Notes under the pieces: generated by a model
Database searches by the model: none
What the model was told of the DNA's origin: nothing
The model's input: the letters and a program-made list of their open reading frames with translations, nothing else
Source: Saccharofermentans sp.
GTDB lineage: Bacteria > Bacillota > Clostridia > Saccharofermentanales > Saccharofermentanaceae
Direction of reading: 5' to 3'
Assembly: GCA_024688685.1 (NCBI GenBank)
Contig: JAILDX010000017.1
Location: forward strand, 1-64,000
Length of the DNA stretch: 64,000 nucleotides
Made by a program: the position numbers and the translations under genes
Shown here: one piece after another, positions 8,861 to 15,552 of the stretch
Position numbering within the stretch: the first letter of the stretch is position 1
How the letters are laid out: each line of letters starts with the position of its first letter

Positions 8861-9004
8861 AGTGTCATCTGTTATTTCGTAAAGGCCGATATGCCTCTCG
8901 CATGGGCAATCTGTCTTATGGTCAGTGTCATTCTGTTCGCCGGAGCCATCATATTCTGGGGCAGAGCCGTGGCATCTGAACTCCAGAAAAGATTTCATAT
9001 ATAA
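8855..9004 (+). pseudogene. Fragment of a membrane protein C-terminus
   Basis: The frame ends with MPLAWAICLMVSVILFAGAI, then IFWGRAVASELQKRFHI and a stop: one clear membrane helix with a basic tail. No start or Shine-Dalgarno is in place and the upstream part runs into a repeat. I read it as the end of a lost transporter or other membrane protein. Confidence 0.35.
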
Positions 9005-9236
9005 AGGTTTTCACATGATAACCTTTGTAATCTGAAATAAGCGTTGTATTATCAAAACGGGTTGTTTTCCAAAAGCTCGAAAGCATTTATTTACAAGGGA
9101 CTGATATTTATGCCTTGTTTACACAATTTTTACGCAATTTTGGCGTTTTTTATCATCCGATTTTGTGTAACTCTATCAAATTCTTCGTGCATAGTATCCT
9201 CAGCAAACACGACTAGCGTTTGCATTAAAGTACTGC
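9005..9236. other. AT-rich stretch with no recognisable gene
   Basis: Open frames here are short and have no Shine-Dalgarno or recognisable composition. I see nothing supportable. Confidence 0.3.
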
Positions 9237-9344
9237 ATGGGCAATACCGCTGCAGGAGTCGCTGATGACAAACGAGCACGCAAAAACAGCACTCAGATCA
9301 TCAGTCCGGATGAATACAGGGATATATTCGGTAAGGATTTTTAA
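9237..9344 (+). pseudogene. Short C-terminal gene remnant (35 residues)
   Basis: ATG-initiated frame MGNTAAGVADDKRARKNSTQ...EYRDIFGKDF, then stop. It looks like the C-terminal tail of a longer protein, with no Shine-Dalgarno, and it is followed by an intrinsic terminator 53 bases later. I do not recognise the family. Confidence 0.35.
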
Positions 9345-9396
9345 TGTCTGGGGACACGATCTGTAAAAACGGTTGCATTCCAGCATAAAGTGATTC

Positions 9397-9426
9397 CACC
9401 TCACCCTAGAGTGAGGTTTTCTTTTC
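9397..9426 (+). terminator. Intrinsic terminator
   Basis: CCTCAC-CCTAGA-GTGAGG followed by TTTTCTTTT on the plus strand. It follows the gene remnant at 9237-9344. Confidence 0.75.
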
Positions 9427-9437
9427 AGCAGATAAGG

Positions 9438-9725
9438 TTATTCTCTCGACAGTAATACTTCTCTCTTTTGTCGAATAGTGAATAATAGTCTTCGATTTAA
9501 GATATATATTGCTGATCCAATAGCATATGCCAAAATATCATAAATATCACTAACTGTATCTTCCCTAAAAAGAGGAGTTATATACTCCCAGACTATGCCT
9601 GACAGTATGGTAATCAAAAACAAAACGAATGCACTAAGGCTTTTATTTGTAAACAATTCAGATGAATAGTCACAGTATGCACAATAACCACACGCTCCAA
9701 CGATATCATTGAAGTAGCAACGCAT
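9438..9725 (-). CDS. VanZ-like small membrane protein, 5' end probably disrupted
   Basis: 95 residues from ATG 9725 (MRCYFNDIVGACGYCAYCDY). The block WEYITPLFREDTVSDIYDIL matches the small VanZ-like proteins of Firmicutes. The frame remains open upstream to a TGA near 9826 and encodes a further hydrophobic segment (IIVFLTAISIALANKYIINV) typical of the missing first helix, but it has no start codon. A good AGGAGGT with a TTG start near 9880 reads into a stop within seven codons. The gene therefore looks 5'-frameshifted, or uses a poor internal start with no Shine-Dalgarno. Function unknown. Confidence 0.5.
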   Translation of the reverse strand: MRCYFNDIVGACGYCAYCDYSSELFTNKSLSAFVLFLITILSGIVWEYITPLFREDTVSDIYDILAYAIGSAIYILNRRLLFTIRQKREVLLSRE

Positions 9726-9762
9726 AAATGTTGACAACAAACTTTTATTGTCAACATTTATG
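9723..9762. repeat. Perfect 15-bp inverted repeat over the VanZ-like gene start
   Basis: CATAAATGTTGACAA (9723-9737) and TTGTCAACATTTATG (9748-9762) are exact reverse complements with a 10-base spacer. The ATG at 9725 sits at the end of one arm, so the mRNA hairpin would bury it. Confidence 0.7.
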
Positions 9763-9914
9763 ATATATTTGTTTGCTAAAGCAATTGAAATGGCAGTTAA
9801 GAATACTATTATCTCTTTTACCTGTTCTCACATCCAACCAGCCAGATTTACTCTTCATTACATTTCAAATTGATATTACCTCCTAAATATAATGTTTATG
9901 ACACTATTATATAT

Positions 9915-9995
9915 CGTATTGGAAAATACGATATTAAGAATTATTTAACAAATTGTTACTTCGTATAATCGCTAATAATAATTCGCGAAATACGA
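9915..9995 (+). promoter_or_regulatory. Promoter and candidate autoregulatory operators of the XRE gene
   Basis: CGTATT-GGAA-AATACG (9915-9930) is a palindrome, and the same half-sites recur as TCGTAT (9961-9966) and ATACGA (9990-9995). Between them TTGTTA (9953-9958) and TAATAA (9976-9981) are 17 bases apart. Half-sites on both sides of the promoter suggest repression by the adjacent XRE protein (inference). Confidence 0.45.
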
Positions 9996-10005
9996 GGGAT
10001 AGATA

Positions 10006-10329
10006 ATGAAACACGAAAAGGCAAAGTTTAATGTTTTAGGCAAAATTCAACAAGAACGATTAAAAAGAAATTGGACGGAATACACACTGGCTAAAAATTC
10101 TGATTTATCACAATCTACAATATCATCTTGGTATAGAAAAGATTTAGAGCCATCATTGGCTTCCCTCGAGAAAATCTGTAACGGTCTGGGAATGACACTG
10201 TCACAGTTTTTTGCTGATGATAATTGCATTGCTCTTTCTGTTGAACAAGAACAAATAATAGAGTCATGGGAAAGACTGAATCCTGAACAACGGTCAGCTC
10301 TGATAACACTTCTAAATAGCTTCAATTAG
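10006..10329 (+). CDS. XRE-family helix-turn-helix regulator
   Basis: 107 residues. Residues about 15-70 form a Cro/CI-type helix-turn-helix (IQQERLKRNWTEYTLAKNSD, then QSTISSWYRKDLEPSLASLE and GLGMTLSQFF). A short helical tail with NPEQRSALITLLNSF follows. It probably binds the CGTATT half-sites upstream. It lies outside the mobile element, about 260 bases left of its left end, with low GC like the VanZ-like gene beside it. Confidence 0.85.
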   Translation: MKHEKAKFNVLGKIQQERLKRNWTEYTLAKNSDLSQSTISSWYRKDLEPSLASLEKICNGLGMTLSQFFADDNCIALSVEQEQIIESWERLNPEQRSALITLLNSFN

Positions 10330-10437
10330 TATTAAATCAATAAAGCTTTCCATTAAGTTCATTATAGTCTACATTAGATGCAAAAACTTCCAACGAATAA
10401 TCTCTTGCGTTCTCACTTCACACCCGCAACCCATGTT

Positions 10438-10589
10438 GCCAGACACATCCTTGCGAGCGGACTTCCGCAGACGCATGCGGCGTAGAAACGAGCAGTAGAA
10501 ACACAGCAAAAACTGACAAAGAAAAAATCCCTGCCCTTTTGTCCATAACGCATGCGTCGAGGACTGAAGCGAGCAAGGATGTGTCTGGC
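10438..10589 (+). repeat. Dispersed GGACT hairpin repeat, copy R1
   Basis: The outer arms GCCAGACACATCCTTGC (10438-10454) and GCAAGGATGTGTCTGGC (10573-10589) are perfect reverse complements. Inside are GGACTTCCGCAG (10459-10470), an inner stem GACGCATGC/GCATGCGTC, and TCGAGGACTGAA (10556-10567). Its last four bases (TGGC) coincide with the first four of the left attachment repeat, so before insertion it would have abutted the CCA end of tRNA-Ser. Confidence 0.85.
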
Positions 10590-10604
10590 GGAGAAGGGGG
10601 GAAT
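10586..10604 (+). repeat. Left attachment site (attL) of the mobile element
   Basis: TGGCGGAGAAGG plus the next bases GGGGAAT match the tRNA-Ser 3' end (17 of 19). This is the leftover copy of the tRNA end expected after site-specific insertion. Confidence 0.8.
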
Positions 10605-10731
10605 GCTGATTTTATATATCAGCAACCCTCTCTAACTCTCTGTAAGCCTTGTGCTATAAGGGTTTCCGCAACTTACTCGGATAGTTAAGTCTGAATAAGT
10701 CTGAATAAATCTGTCAATAAATGTGGTAAGT

Positions 10732-10752
10732 TTTGTAGTAAGTTCTGTAGTA
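10732..10752 (+). repeat. Candidate integrase arm sites, left end
   Basis: Two tandem copies of TTTGTAGTA-like sequence (TTTGTAGTAAG, TTCTGTAGTA) directly downstream of the integrase stop. The same double motif is at 19137-19156. A run of TAAGTCTGAA repeats lies just upstream (10686-10711). Confidence 0.6.
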
Positions 10753-10754
10753 GG

Positions 10755-11975
10755 TCACATTGCATTCTCGTAGTAATCCTGGAGAACGGCAATCTCCCTA
10801 TTCTTAAACTCTCTCGAAGCATCTGTATAAGTTTTAAGGGTTATCAGGATACCTTCATGCCCCATCATATCAGATGTTGCCTTCATATCCGCACCTGCTT
10901 CTCTCATCCTCGTAGCAAACGTGTGCCTCAGCATGTGATTATGCACGTGTGGAAAGTCCGGAGCTGTCGGATCGTCTCTGTGTATCTCTTCGTTGATCAC
11001 CTTACAGATCTGCGTAAGCCGATTGTTCAGTTTCTTGTGGTCTAATACCTTGCCTTTGCTGTTAAGAAAGATAAAGTTTGAATAACCATCGTACTCTGAC
11101 TGACAACGGATACCGAATGCTTCCTGCTTTTCCTTTTCTTCTAACAATGCTTCCCGTACTTTTGGCAGCATCGGGACAGTACGAATACTGTTCTTTGTCT
11201 TAGGCGGATTGATCGCGTAACCGCTTCCTTCGCCCTTACCCTTATCGTAGTAGATAAGAATGTGGTTGATATCTATCTCGTTATTCTCGAAATCGACATC
11301 TTCCCATCTTAAGCCCAGTACTTCGCCGACACGCATTCCGGTCCACAGCATTGTGGTGAATACCGCATAGTATTGGTGATAATGTCCGGGCCTTGCCAAG
11401 AAATCTTCCAAGGTTTTCTGTTCTTTGAGAGTAAGAGCACTAACTTCTTTAGCATTGCTCTCGTAATCTCTCTGAAGTTCGCGCAATGTTCCTTTGCAAG
11501 GGTTATTCCTTAAAACATCATCCCTGACTGCAATGTCAAACACCATCGAAAGGACTACCTTGATATTCCTTATAGTCCCGAATGCCAGACCTTTCTCTGC
11601 TGCCAAGCCCTTAAGAAACATAACAACGCTGCTGTAAGTTACACTCTTGAGCTTCTTCTTGCCGAACTCAGGCTCAACATAACGCTTGTAGTATCTGACA
11701 TAAGATGTGTATGTGGTTTCTCTTATACCGCTCTTGATCTCTTTCCATAACTCGAAATATGAGTTAACAGTTGAATCGAGTTTGCTGTAGTTGATCCCGT
11801 CTAAGGTGTCTCTTATGATCGCCTCTTCCTTCTCACGCAACTCGGGAAGTGATCTGGCATATACGAACTGCCTTTTGCCGTTCTTATCAAACCACCAGTA
11901 CGCAAAAGTGTTGTTGCTTCGCTGATACTCTCCTTTCCTTAACTTGATTCTGTTGTTGGCATATCTTTTATTCAT
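10755..11975 (-). CDS. int: Tyrosine recombinase (Tn916-type integrase)
   Basis: 406 residues. It catalyses site-specific integration and excision of the element. An N-terminal arm-binding region (residues about 1-60) contains the AP2-like WWFDKNGKRQ. A SAM-like core-binding domain follows (about 70-170), then the catalytic domain with Arg in WTGMRVGEVLGLRWEDV, His-x-x-Arg in HNHMLRHTFATRMREAGAD, His in MMGHEGILITLKTYT and the Tyr in that last block. The start is at 11975 (MNKRYANN), with GGAGGT 9 bases upstream. The product is full length. A terminator-like hairpin separates it from the excisionase-like gene, suggesting regulated read-through. Confidence 0.95.
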   Translation of the reverse strand: MNKRYANNRIKLRKGEYQRSNNTFAYWWFDKNGKRQFVYARSLPELREKEEAIIRDTLDGINYSKLDSTVNSYFELWKEIKSGIRETTYTSYVRYYKRYVEPEFGKKKLKSVTYSSVVMFLKGLAAEKGLAFGTIRNIKVVLSMVFDIAVRDDVLRNNPCKGTLRELQRDYESNAKEVSALTLKEQKTLEDFLARPGHYHQYYAVFTTMLWTGMRVGEVLGLRWEDVDFENNEIDINHILIYYDKGKGEGSGYAINPPKTKNSIRTVPMLPKVREALLEEKEKQEAFGIRCQSEYDGYSNFIFLNSKGKVLDHKKLNNRLTQICKVINEEIHRDDPTAPDFPHVHNHMLRHTFATRMREAGADMKATSDMMGHEGILITLKTYTDASREFKNREIAVLQDYYENAM

Positions 11976-12001
11976 CTTTTTTGAACCTCCATTAGCTTCA
12001 A

Positions 12002-12041
12002 AAAAGTATGCCCGAGTCAATTATAAACCCGGGCATACTTT
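12002..12041 (-). terminator. Terminator-like hairpin between xis-like gene and integrase
   Basis: On the minus strand AAGTATGCCCG pairs with CGGGCATACTT (11 bp), followed by a T run. Its position between the excisionase-like gene and int would limit integrase transcription from upstream promoters. Confidence 0.7.
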
Positions 12042-12060
12042 CCTTAAAGTTCTTTTTCTT

Positions 12061-12324
12061 TCAGATCGAGTATTGTCTATACAGATACTCTTCAAACGGC
12101 TTGCGTTTTATCAACCGTTTACTTCCGTTCCATAATACATATGGACAGTGATCGTCCGCTGTCAGTTCTCGAATCTTCGGCATTCCGATATTGAAATACT
12201 TTGCAGCTTCTTCAAGCGTAAGAAGAGCTTTGTCTGCAATAGGTACTTCATTTCTTACGTTAATTGCTTCCTTATCCGATATCTTCGAGACCTCTGCGAC
12301 CTGAATTGTTTGTAGATCTTTCAT
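12061..12324 (-). CDS. Excisionase-like helix-turn-helix protein
   Basis: 87 residues with ALLTLEEAAKYFNIGMPKIR followed by a short wing (YVLWNGSKRLIKRKPFEEYL). This is the winged helix of Tn916-type Xis and related MerR-like (HTH_17) proteins. Xis proteins bend DNA near the attachment sites and push the integrase towards excision. It is transcribed towards int, with AGGAGGATC before the start. Most relatives are about 60-90 residues, so this one appears complete. Confidence 0.8.
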   Translation of the reverse strand: MKDLQTIQVAEVSKISDKEAINVRNEVPIADKALLTLEEAAKYFNIGMPKIRELTADDHCPYVLWNGSKRLIKRKPFEEYLYRQYSI

Positions 12325-12411
12325 GGTTAGATCCTCCTTTTTTGAATTTGCCTTGCGGCATGTAAGAACGCCACCCGGAAGTGACGTTCCAAGAGGTCTC
12401 GGTCTTTATTG

Positions 12412-13395
12412 TTATCTGATCCGATTATTCTTTCCTTGTTGCTTCCTGCGTTCTTTTTCCTGTTCCGCGAGTTTGTCGAGAAGACCGGGCGGAAGAAGAT
12501 CCAGTTGCTTCTGAATCTTTGCTTGTTTAGCTCTTAGCTCGTCGATCTTCCCATCTCTTTCCTTAATGGCTTCTTCAAGCTCTTCTGTCTTTCCTTTCCA
12601 GTAACGGCCTGTATCTTTCTCCGTATCAATCGTTCTTTTGAGGGAGTCGACATAATCGTTAACTGACTTGATCTGTTCGTCCATCTTCGCCATCTCCGGT
12701 GCATAACGGGATATGAGCTCAATAGCCTGAGCCTTTTTTTCTTTGCTTTTGACTATTCCGATGTCGTTTATAGCCTTCGTTATCTCGTCAAAGTGCATCA
12801 GTAGCATGTCAGCATTTTTGAACAGATAAACGGGAAGATGTTTACGGTGAGTGAGATACTTCGGGATACCCCGCTTGAGTTCGGGATAATAACTGGACAT
12901 GTGTTCGTAGTACAGATCTTGTAGTTTCACAAGTCCCTTTGGGCCACCGATTATAGTTTTGGAAGATAACTTGCCGTCTCGGGTAATGGGTACAAAGCAT
13001 ATGTGCATATGCGGTGTCTTTTCGTCCAGATGAACCACTGCGGAAATGATGTTTTCCTCGCCGAACATAACAGAGTAGAATGTGTATGCTCTGCGGAAAA
13101 ACTCAGCGATTTCCGGTAATGACTTCCCTTGGAAGAACTCAGGGGAAGCGGTACAGAAACTGTCCTGCATCACAACGCTATCTTTCCGCACCTTGCATCC
13201 GACTTCTTCAATTCTTTGGTTGATAAAAGCTCTGTAACTGACGGGCGGGCTTTTAATGTGAAAGTTGTCGGGTGAACGCGTCAGATCAATATCAGGATTG
13301 CTCTTGTATTTCTCTTTCTCGCGTTCATGGTGTCTTTGCAGGCCGCCAACGGCGCCTGACTTACATTTGTTGATTCTCATGATTGCATAAGCCAT
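12412..13395 (-). CDS. mobV: MobV-family relaxase (Pre/Mob)
   Basis: 327 residues. The N-terminus (MAYAIMRINKCKSGAVGGLQ, then RHHERE) and the block VVHLDEKTPHMHICFVPITR match the MobV relaxases of pMV158-type plasmids; the His-x-Asp-Glu-Lys-x-Pro-His-x-His motif binds the metal. Relaxases nick the transfer origin on one strand and pilot it into a recipient. The C-terminal third is a charged coiled coil (about 215-300). GGAG precedes the start. A matching nick site lies about 370 bases upstream. Confidence 0.93.
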   Translation of the reverse strand: MAYAIMRINKCKSGAVGGLQRHHEREKEKYKSNPDIDLTRSPDNFHIKSPPVSYRAFINQRIEEVGCKVRKDSVVMQDSFCTASPEFFQGKSLPEIAEFFRRAYTFYSVMFGEENIISAVVHLDEKTPHMHICFVPITRDGKLSSKTIIGGPKGLVKLQDLYYEHMSSYYPELKRGIPKYLTHRKHLPVYLFKNADMLLMHFDEITKAINDIGIVKSKEKKAQAIELISRYAPEMAKMDEQIKSVNDYVDSLKRTIDTEKDTGRYWKGKTEELEEAIKERDGKIDELRAKQAKIQKQLDLLPPGLLDKLAEQEKERRKQQGKNNRIR

Positions 13396-13435
13396 TTCAG
13401 GTCTCCTTTTTTGTTTTAAGTTTGTTTGGAAATAG

Positions 13436-13461
13436 AAAAACCCCGCTTATCTTTAGCGAGG
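13436..13461 (-). terminator. Intrinsic terminator upstream of the relaxase
   Basis: On the minus strand CCTCGCT-AAAGAT-AAGCGGGG followed by TTTTTC. It would stop any transcript arriving from the transfer-origin region before mobV. Confidence 0.7.
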
Positions 13462-13478
13462 CTTCTCAGGTTAGTTTT

Positions 13479-13530
13479 GCAAGATGTTAAGATGTTAATA
13501 ATTCAGTTATAGCCGTGAGTAACATCTTGC
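13479..13530 (+). repeat. Left copy of an inverted 26-bp repeat (candidate origin or operator)
   Basis: 13479-13504 begins GCAAGATGTTAAGATG and is repeated inverted at 13932-13957 (24 of 26 identical). Each copy also forms its own hairpin; here GCAAGATGTTA pairs with TAACATCTTGC (13520-13530). The motif AAGRTGTTA is doubled within each copy, like an iteron. Confidence 0.6.
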
Positions 13531-13760
13531 AGCAGCTGTCGGTTTGATACACCGCAACAGACAATGAAGGACGCTCCTTATGAAAGATTGTCCGCATAAC
13601 GCAGCGGCCAATCTTCCAACAGAGCTTTGTTGTGTCGCTATAAGAGCGCCAAAGACGGCGGCGCTCTCATATCTCCCCAACAACCTCGAACCTCAGACTA
13701 AGTCCAACCTTCCCCCGGAAGCTTGTTCTTAGTCAGACGTTCTTTCAGTGTCTGTTGGGT
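13531..13760. other. Structured non-coding DNA between repeats and nick site
   Basis: Contains hairpins GACAAT...ATTGTC (with inner AAGGA/TCCTT) near 13562-13593 and GAGCGCC/GGCGCTC near 13646-13669, and no gene. It probably belongs to the transfer or replication origin region. Confidence 0.4.
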
Positions 13761-13790
13761 GTAACACACTACACCTTGCAAGCAAGGTTG
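13755..13790 (-). other. oriT: MobV-type origin of transfer (nick site)
   Basis: On the minus strand TAGTGTG|TTAC (13771 down to 13761) matches the pMV158-type MobV nick sequence TAGTGTG/TTA. It is flanked by pairing arms: GTGTA/TACAC around the site and ACCTTGC/GCAAGGT next to it. The relaxase that would act on it is encoded about 370 bases away on the same strand. Confidence 0.75.
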
Positions 13791-13838
13791 TGTGCAAGGG
13801 GAGTTCCCCTTGACTCCCTTTAACGAGTCCGGAAACGA

Positions 13839-13862
13839 AAAAAGCAGGCACCGACCGCCTGC
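13839..13862 (-). terminator. Intrinsic terminator after the RepA-like gene
   Basis: On the minus strand GCAGGC-GGTCGGT-GCCTGC followed by TTTTTTCG. Confidence 0.75.
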
Positions 13863-13905
13863 ATTTTCCTTATTCCGTTCTCGTATCTTCGGCCTGCTAA
13901 GGTGA

Positions 13906-13957
13906 GTAAGATGTTATTCCATGAGCCTATGGAATTATTAACACCTTAACATCTTAC
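13906..13957 (-). repeat. Right copy of the inverted 26-bp repeat
   Basis: Reverse complement of 13932-13957 reads GTAAGATGTTAAGGTG at its start and matches the left copy at 24 of 26 positions. GTAAGATGTTA (13906-13916) also pairs with TAACATCTTAC (13947-13957). It lies 10 bases after the RepA-like gene stop. Confidence 0.6.
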
Positions 13958-13967
13958 TTGGCAGGCC

Positions 13968-14963
13968 TTACTCGGCTTGCGGTAGCTTCCAGTACCATAC
14001 TCCGTTCATGCGGACGGATATAATACCGAGCTCCCGCTTCGCACAGTTTGCAGTCGATCGGCATATGCCTTTATCTTTTAGCCTTGCTTCGATATCGACT
14101 GCCGGCATAGCCGAACCGTCAGCAAGAAGCTCCTCAATATAGTCTTTAGCTTTTTGCATCCGGTTGTCTGGTCTTCCGGGGCCCGAGCCAAATTCCAGGC
14201 TCCGCAAGAGTTCATCGGCTTTCTTCTCAGACATGCCGATAAAGTCCATTCCGTTATCGCTGAGCTGAAGAAGATAGGAACCCATCTCGGGTGCAAGGTT
14301 CGACTTCAGCAAAGCAAGATACCGTTTGTCTTCGTCTTCGGGATCCCTGGCTAAAAGAAGAATGCTCCTGACCGCTCCAACAACATCAATGGAACCGGGT
14401 ACGCGATACTTGGAACTGATACCTGCCATCTTGTTCAGATGGTTGACGATAACGATCGAGCAGTCAGTTTCACGCGCCGTCTGGATCAGAGCATTAAACT
14501 TCGGTCTTACTTCATTGGAAGCATTGATGTTTCCATCTCCGAAATAAGAGGAAAGAGGATCCAAGACAACGAGTTTCGCACCGGATTCCTTTATACCTTG
14601 CAAAAGGCGGGGATCTTCGAAGGTCAGATGCTTGGTGTTTTCATTGATAAACCCGAGATTATCAAGATTACCGCCTGCCTTCAGAAAACGGGGGATGATC
14701 GTGTCATCGTAATCATCTTCCGTGCTTTGGTAGATCACCTTAACAGGCTCTGGCGGTTCCTCATAATCCGTATACGGCAGAGGATCACCGCGAGTCATAT
14801 ATGCGGCTACGGTAAGCATGAAGGTACTCTTGCCGTCTCCCGGATCGCCTTGGAGAAGTGTGATCTTCCCTTTGGGGATAAAAAAAGGCCAGAGCCATTT
14901 TACTGGTCTGACCTCTACATCTTTGGCGCTGATTAGTTCCAGCGCCGGTTCTTGTTTAGTCAT
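13968..14963 (-). CDS. RepA-like (RecA-fold) ATPase of the mobile element
   Basis: 331 residues from MTKQEP, with GGAG upstream at 14963. The P-loop GDPGDGKST (near residue 41), a DEAD-like acidic strand KLVVLDPLSSYFGDG and CSIVIVNHLNK form the RecA-fold ATPase core of the AAA_25/RepA helicase group found in plasmids and integrated elements. A winged-helix-like C-terminus (about 270-331) could bind DNA. In an integrative element it probably supports autonomous replication after excision (inference). An alternative is a primase-helicase accessory role. Longer in-frame starts lie upstream but cross a terminator-like hairpin. Confidence 0.8.
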   Translation of the reverse strand: MTKQEPALELISAKDVEVRPVKWLWPFFIPKGKITLLQGDPGDGKSTFMLTVAAYMTRGDPLPYTDYEEPPEPVKVIYQSTEDDYDDTIIPRFLKAGGNLDNLGFINENTKHLTFEDPRLLQGIKESGAKLVVLDPLSSYFGDGNINASNEVRPKFNALIQTARETDCSIVIVNHLNKMAGISSKYRVPGSIDVVGAVRSILLLARDPEDEDKRYLALLKSNLAPEMGSYLLQLSDNGMDFIGMSEKKADELLRSLEFGSGPGRPDNRMQKAKDYIEELLADGSAMPAVDIEARLKDKGICRSTANCAKRELGIISVRMNGVWYWKLPQAE

Positions 14964-14995
14964 AAGCTGACTCCTTTCATTGTTATTTTTGAGCA

Positions 14996-15034
14996 TAATA
15001 AAAGCTCCCGGTCTTTTAGATCGAGAGCCTTTAG
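14996..15034 (-). terminator. Leader hairpin upstream of the RepA-like gene
   Basis: On the minus strand GCTCTCG-ATCTAAAAGAC-CGGGAGC followed by TTTTATTATG. Its position in the 5' leader suggests attenuation of the replication gene. Confidence 0.5.
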
Positions 15035-15064
15035 TGTGCTCAAATATAATCTTGTGTTTCGATG

Positions 15065-15128
15065 AAAATATATGTCCCTCCATATATAAGTAATGGGAGA
15101 GGGCAAAACTGGACATGATTTTCGAAAT
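15065..15128 (+). repeat. Outer copy of the hairpin array motif, left
   Basis: CCCTCC...TGGGAGAGGGC hairpin followed by GGACATGATTTTCGAAATT. The same ending (GGAC/GGGAC-A-ATTTTCGAA) occurs after the last array unit at about 16112-16152, but not after the internal units. Confidence 0.5.
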
Positions 15129-15217
15129 TCGTCTTAAATCTGATATAAAAAGTCTGAAATCATAGACTCTTTTGCATGTAAGCCTCAGTATTTGCTCTGC
15201 ACCCCCTGAGGTACGGG

Positions 15218-15517
15218 AAACCGTAAGGCTCTCGCATTGCTGACTGCGAGATCATGGGAGTTTCACCCCGGGTACCATCCCGCTGCGCTCATTGGGTGTG
15301 ACGGATCTCGGGTGAACTGCTCCCGATTCAACGCTCGGCCTGTGACTACGCAGAAGTATCATTATCACTTTGTATCTGTCATCGCCGCCCTCAGGGTGCA
15401 ACCCTGATTCTGACTCATCCGTGTTATCGCTCTCTTCCTTGGGGAAGGTCTTGGCGCACTCGGAGTCAACTTGGCTTGGGATTTTAACCCCGATACAAGT
15501 AACGTACCTTACGGTTT
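15218..15517. ncRNA. Candidate large structured RNA (strand undetermined)
   Basis: No gene-like frame crosses this GC-rich block. AAACCGTAAGG (15218-15228) and CCTTACGGTTT (15507-15517) are a perfect 11-bp inverted repeat closing it. Inside are TCAGGGT-GCA-ACCCTGA, CGGG-TACCAT-CCCG, CTCGCA/TGCGAG, and two crossing helices: GAGATC (15249-15254) with GATCTC (15304-15309), and GGGAG-TTTCACC (15256-15267) with GGTGAA-CTG-CTCCC (15311-15324). Together these would make a pseudoknot. The density of pairing suggests an ornate non-coding RNA of mobile elements, such as the ROOL or GOLLD type, or a replication origin. I cannot assign a family. Confidence 0.5.
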
Positions 15518-15552
15518 AGTATTCAGTTGTCAAAGTCCTCGAAGGGTTTTAT

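Noticed and set aside
15180..15530. Group I or group II intron, RNase P RNA or tmRNA
   Set aside because: I looked for the domain V hairpin of group II introns, the core P/Q/R/S pairs of group I introns, and conserved RNase P and tmRNA segments, and found none on either strand.
15527..15550. Sixth copy of the GGACT repeat
   Set aside because: It shares AGTCCTCGAAGG with R0, but neither the second conserved strand nor the stems are present.
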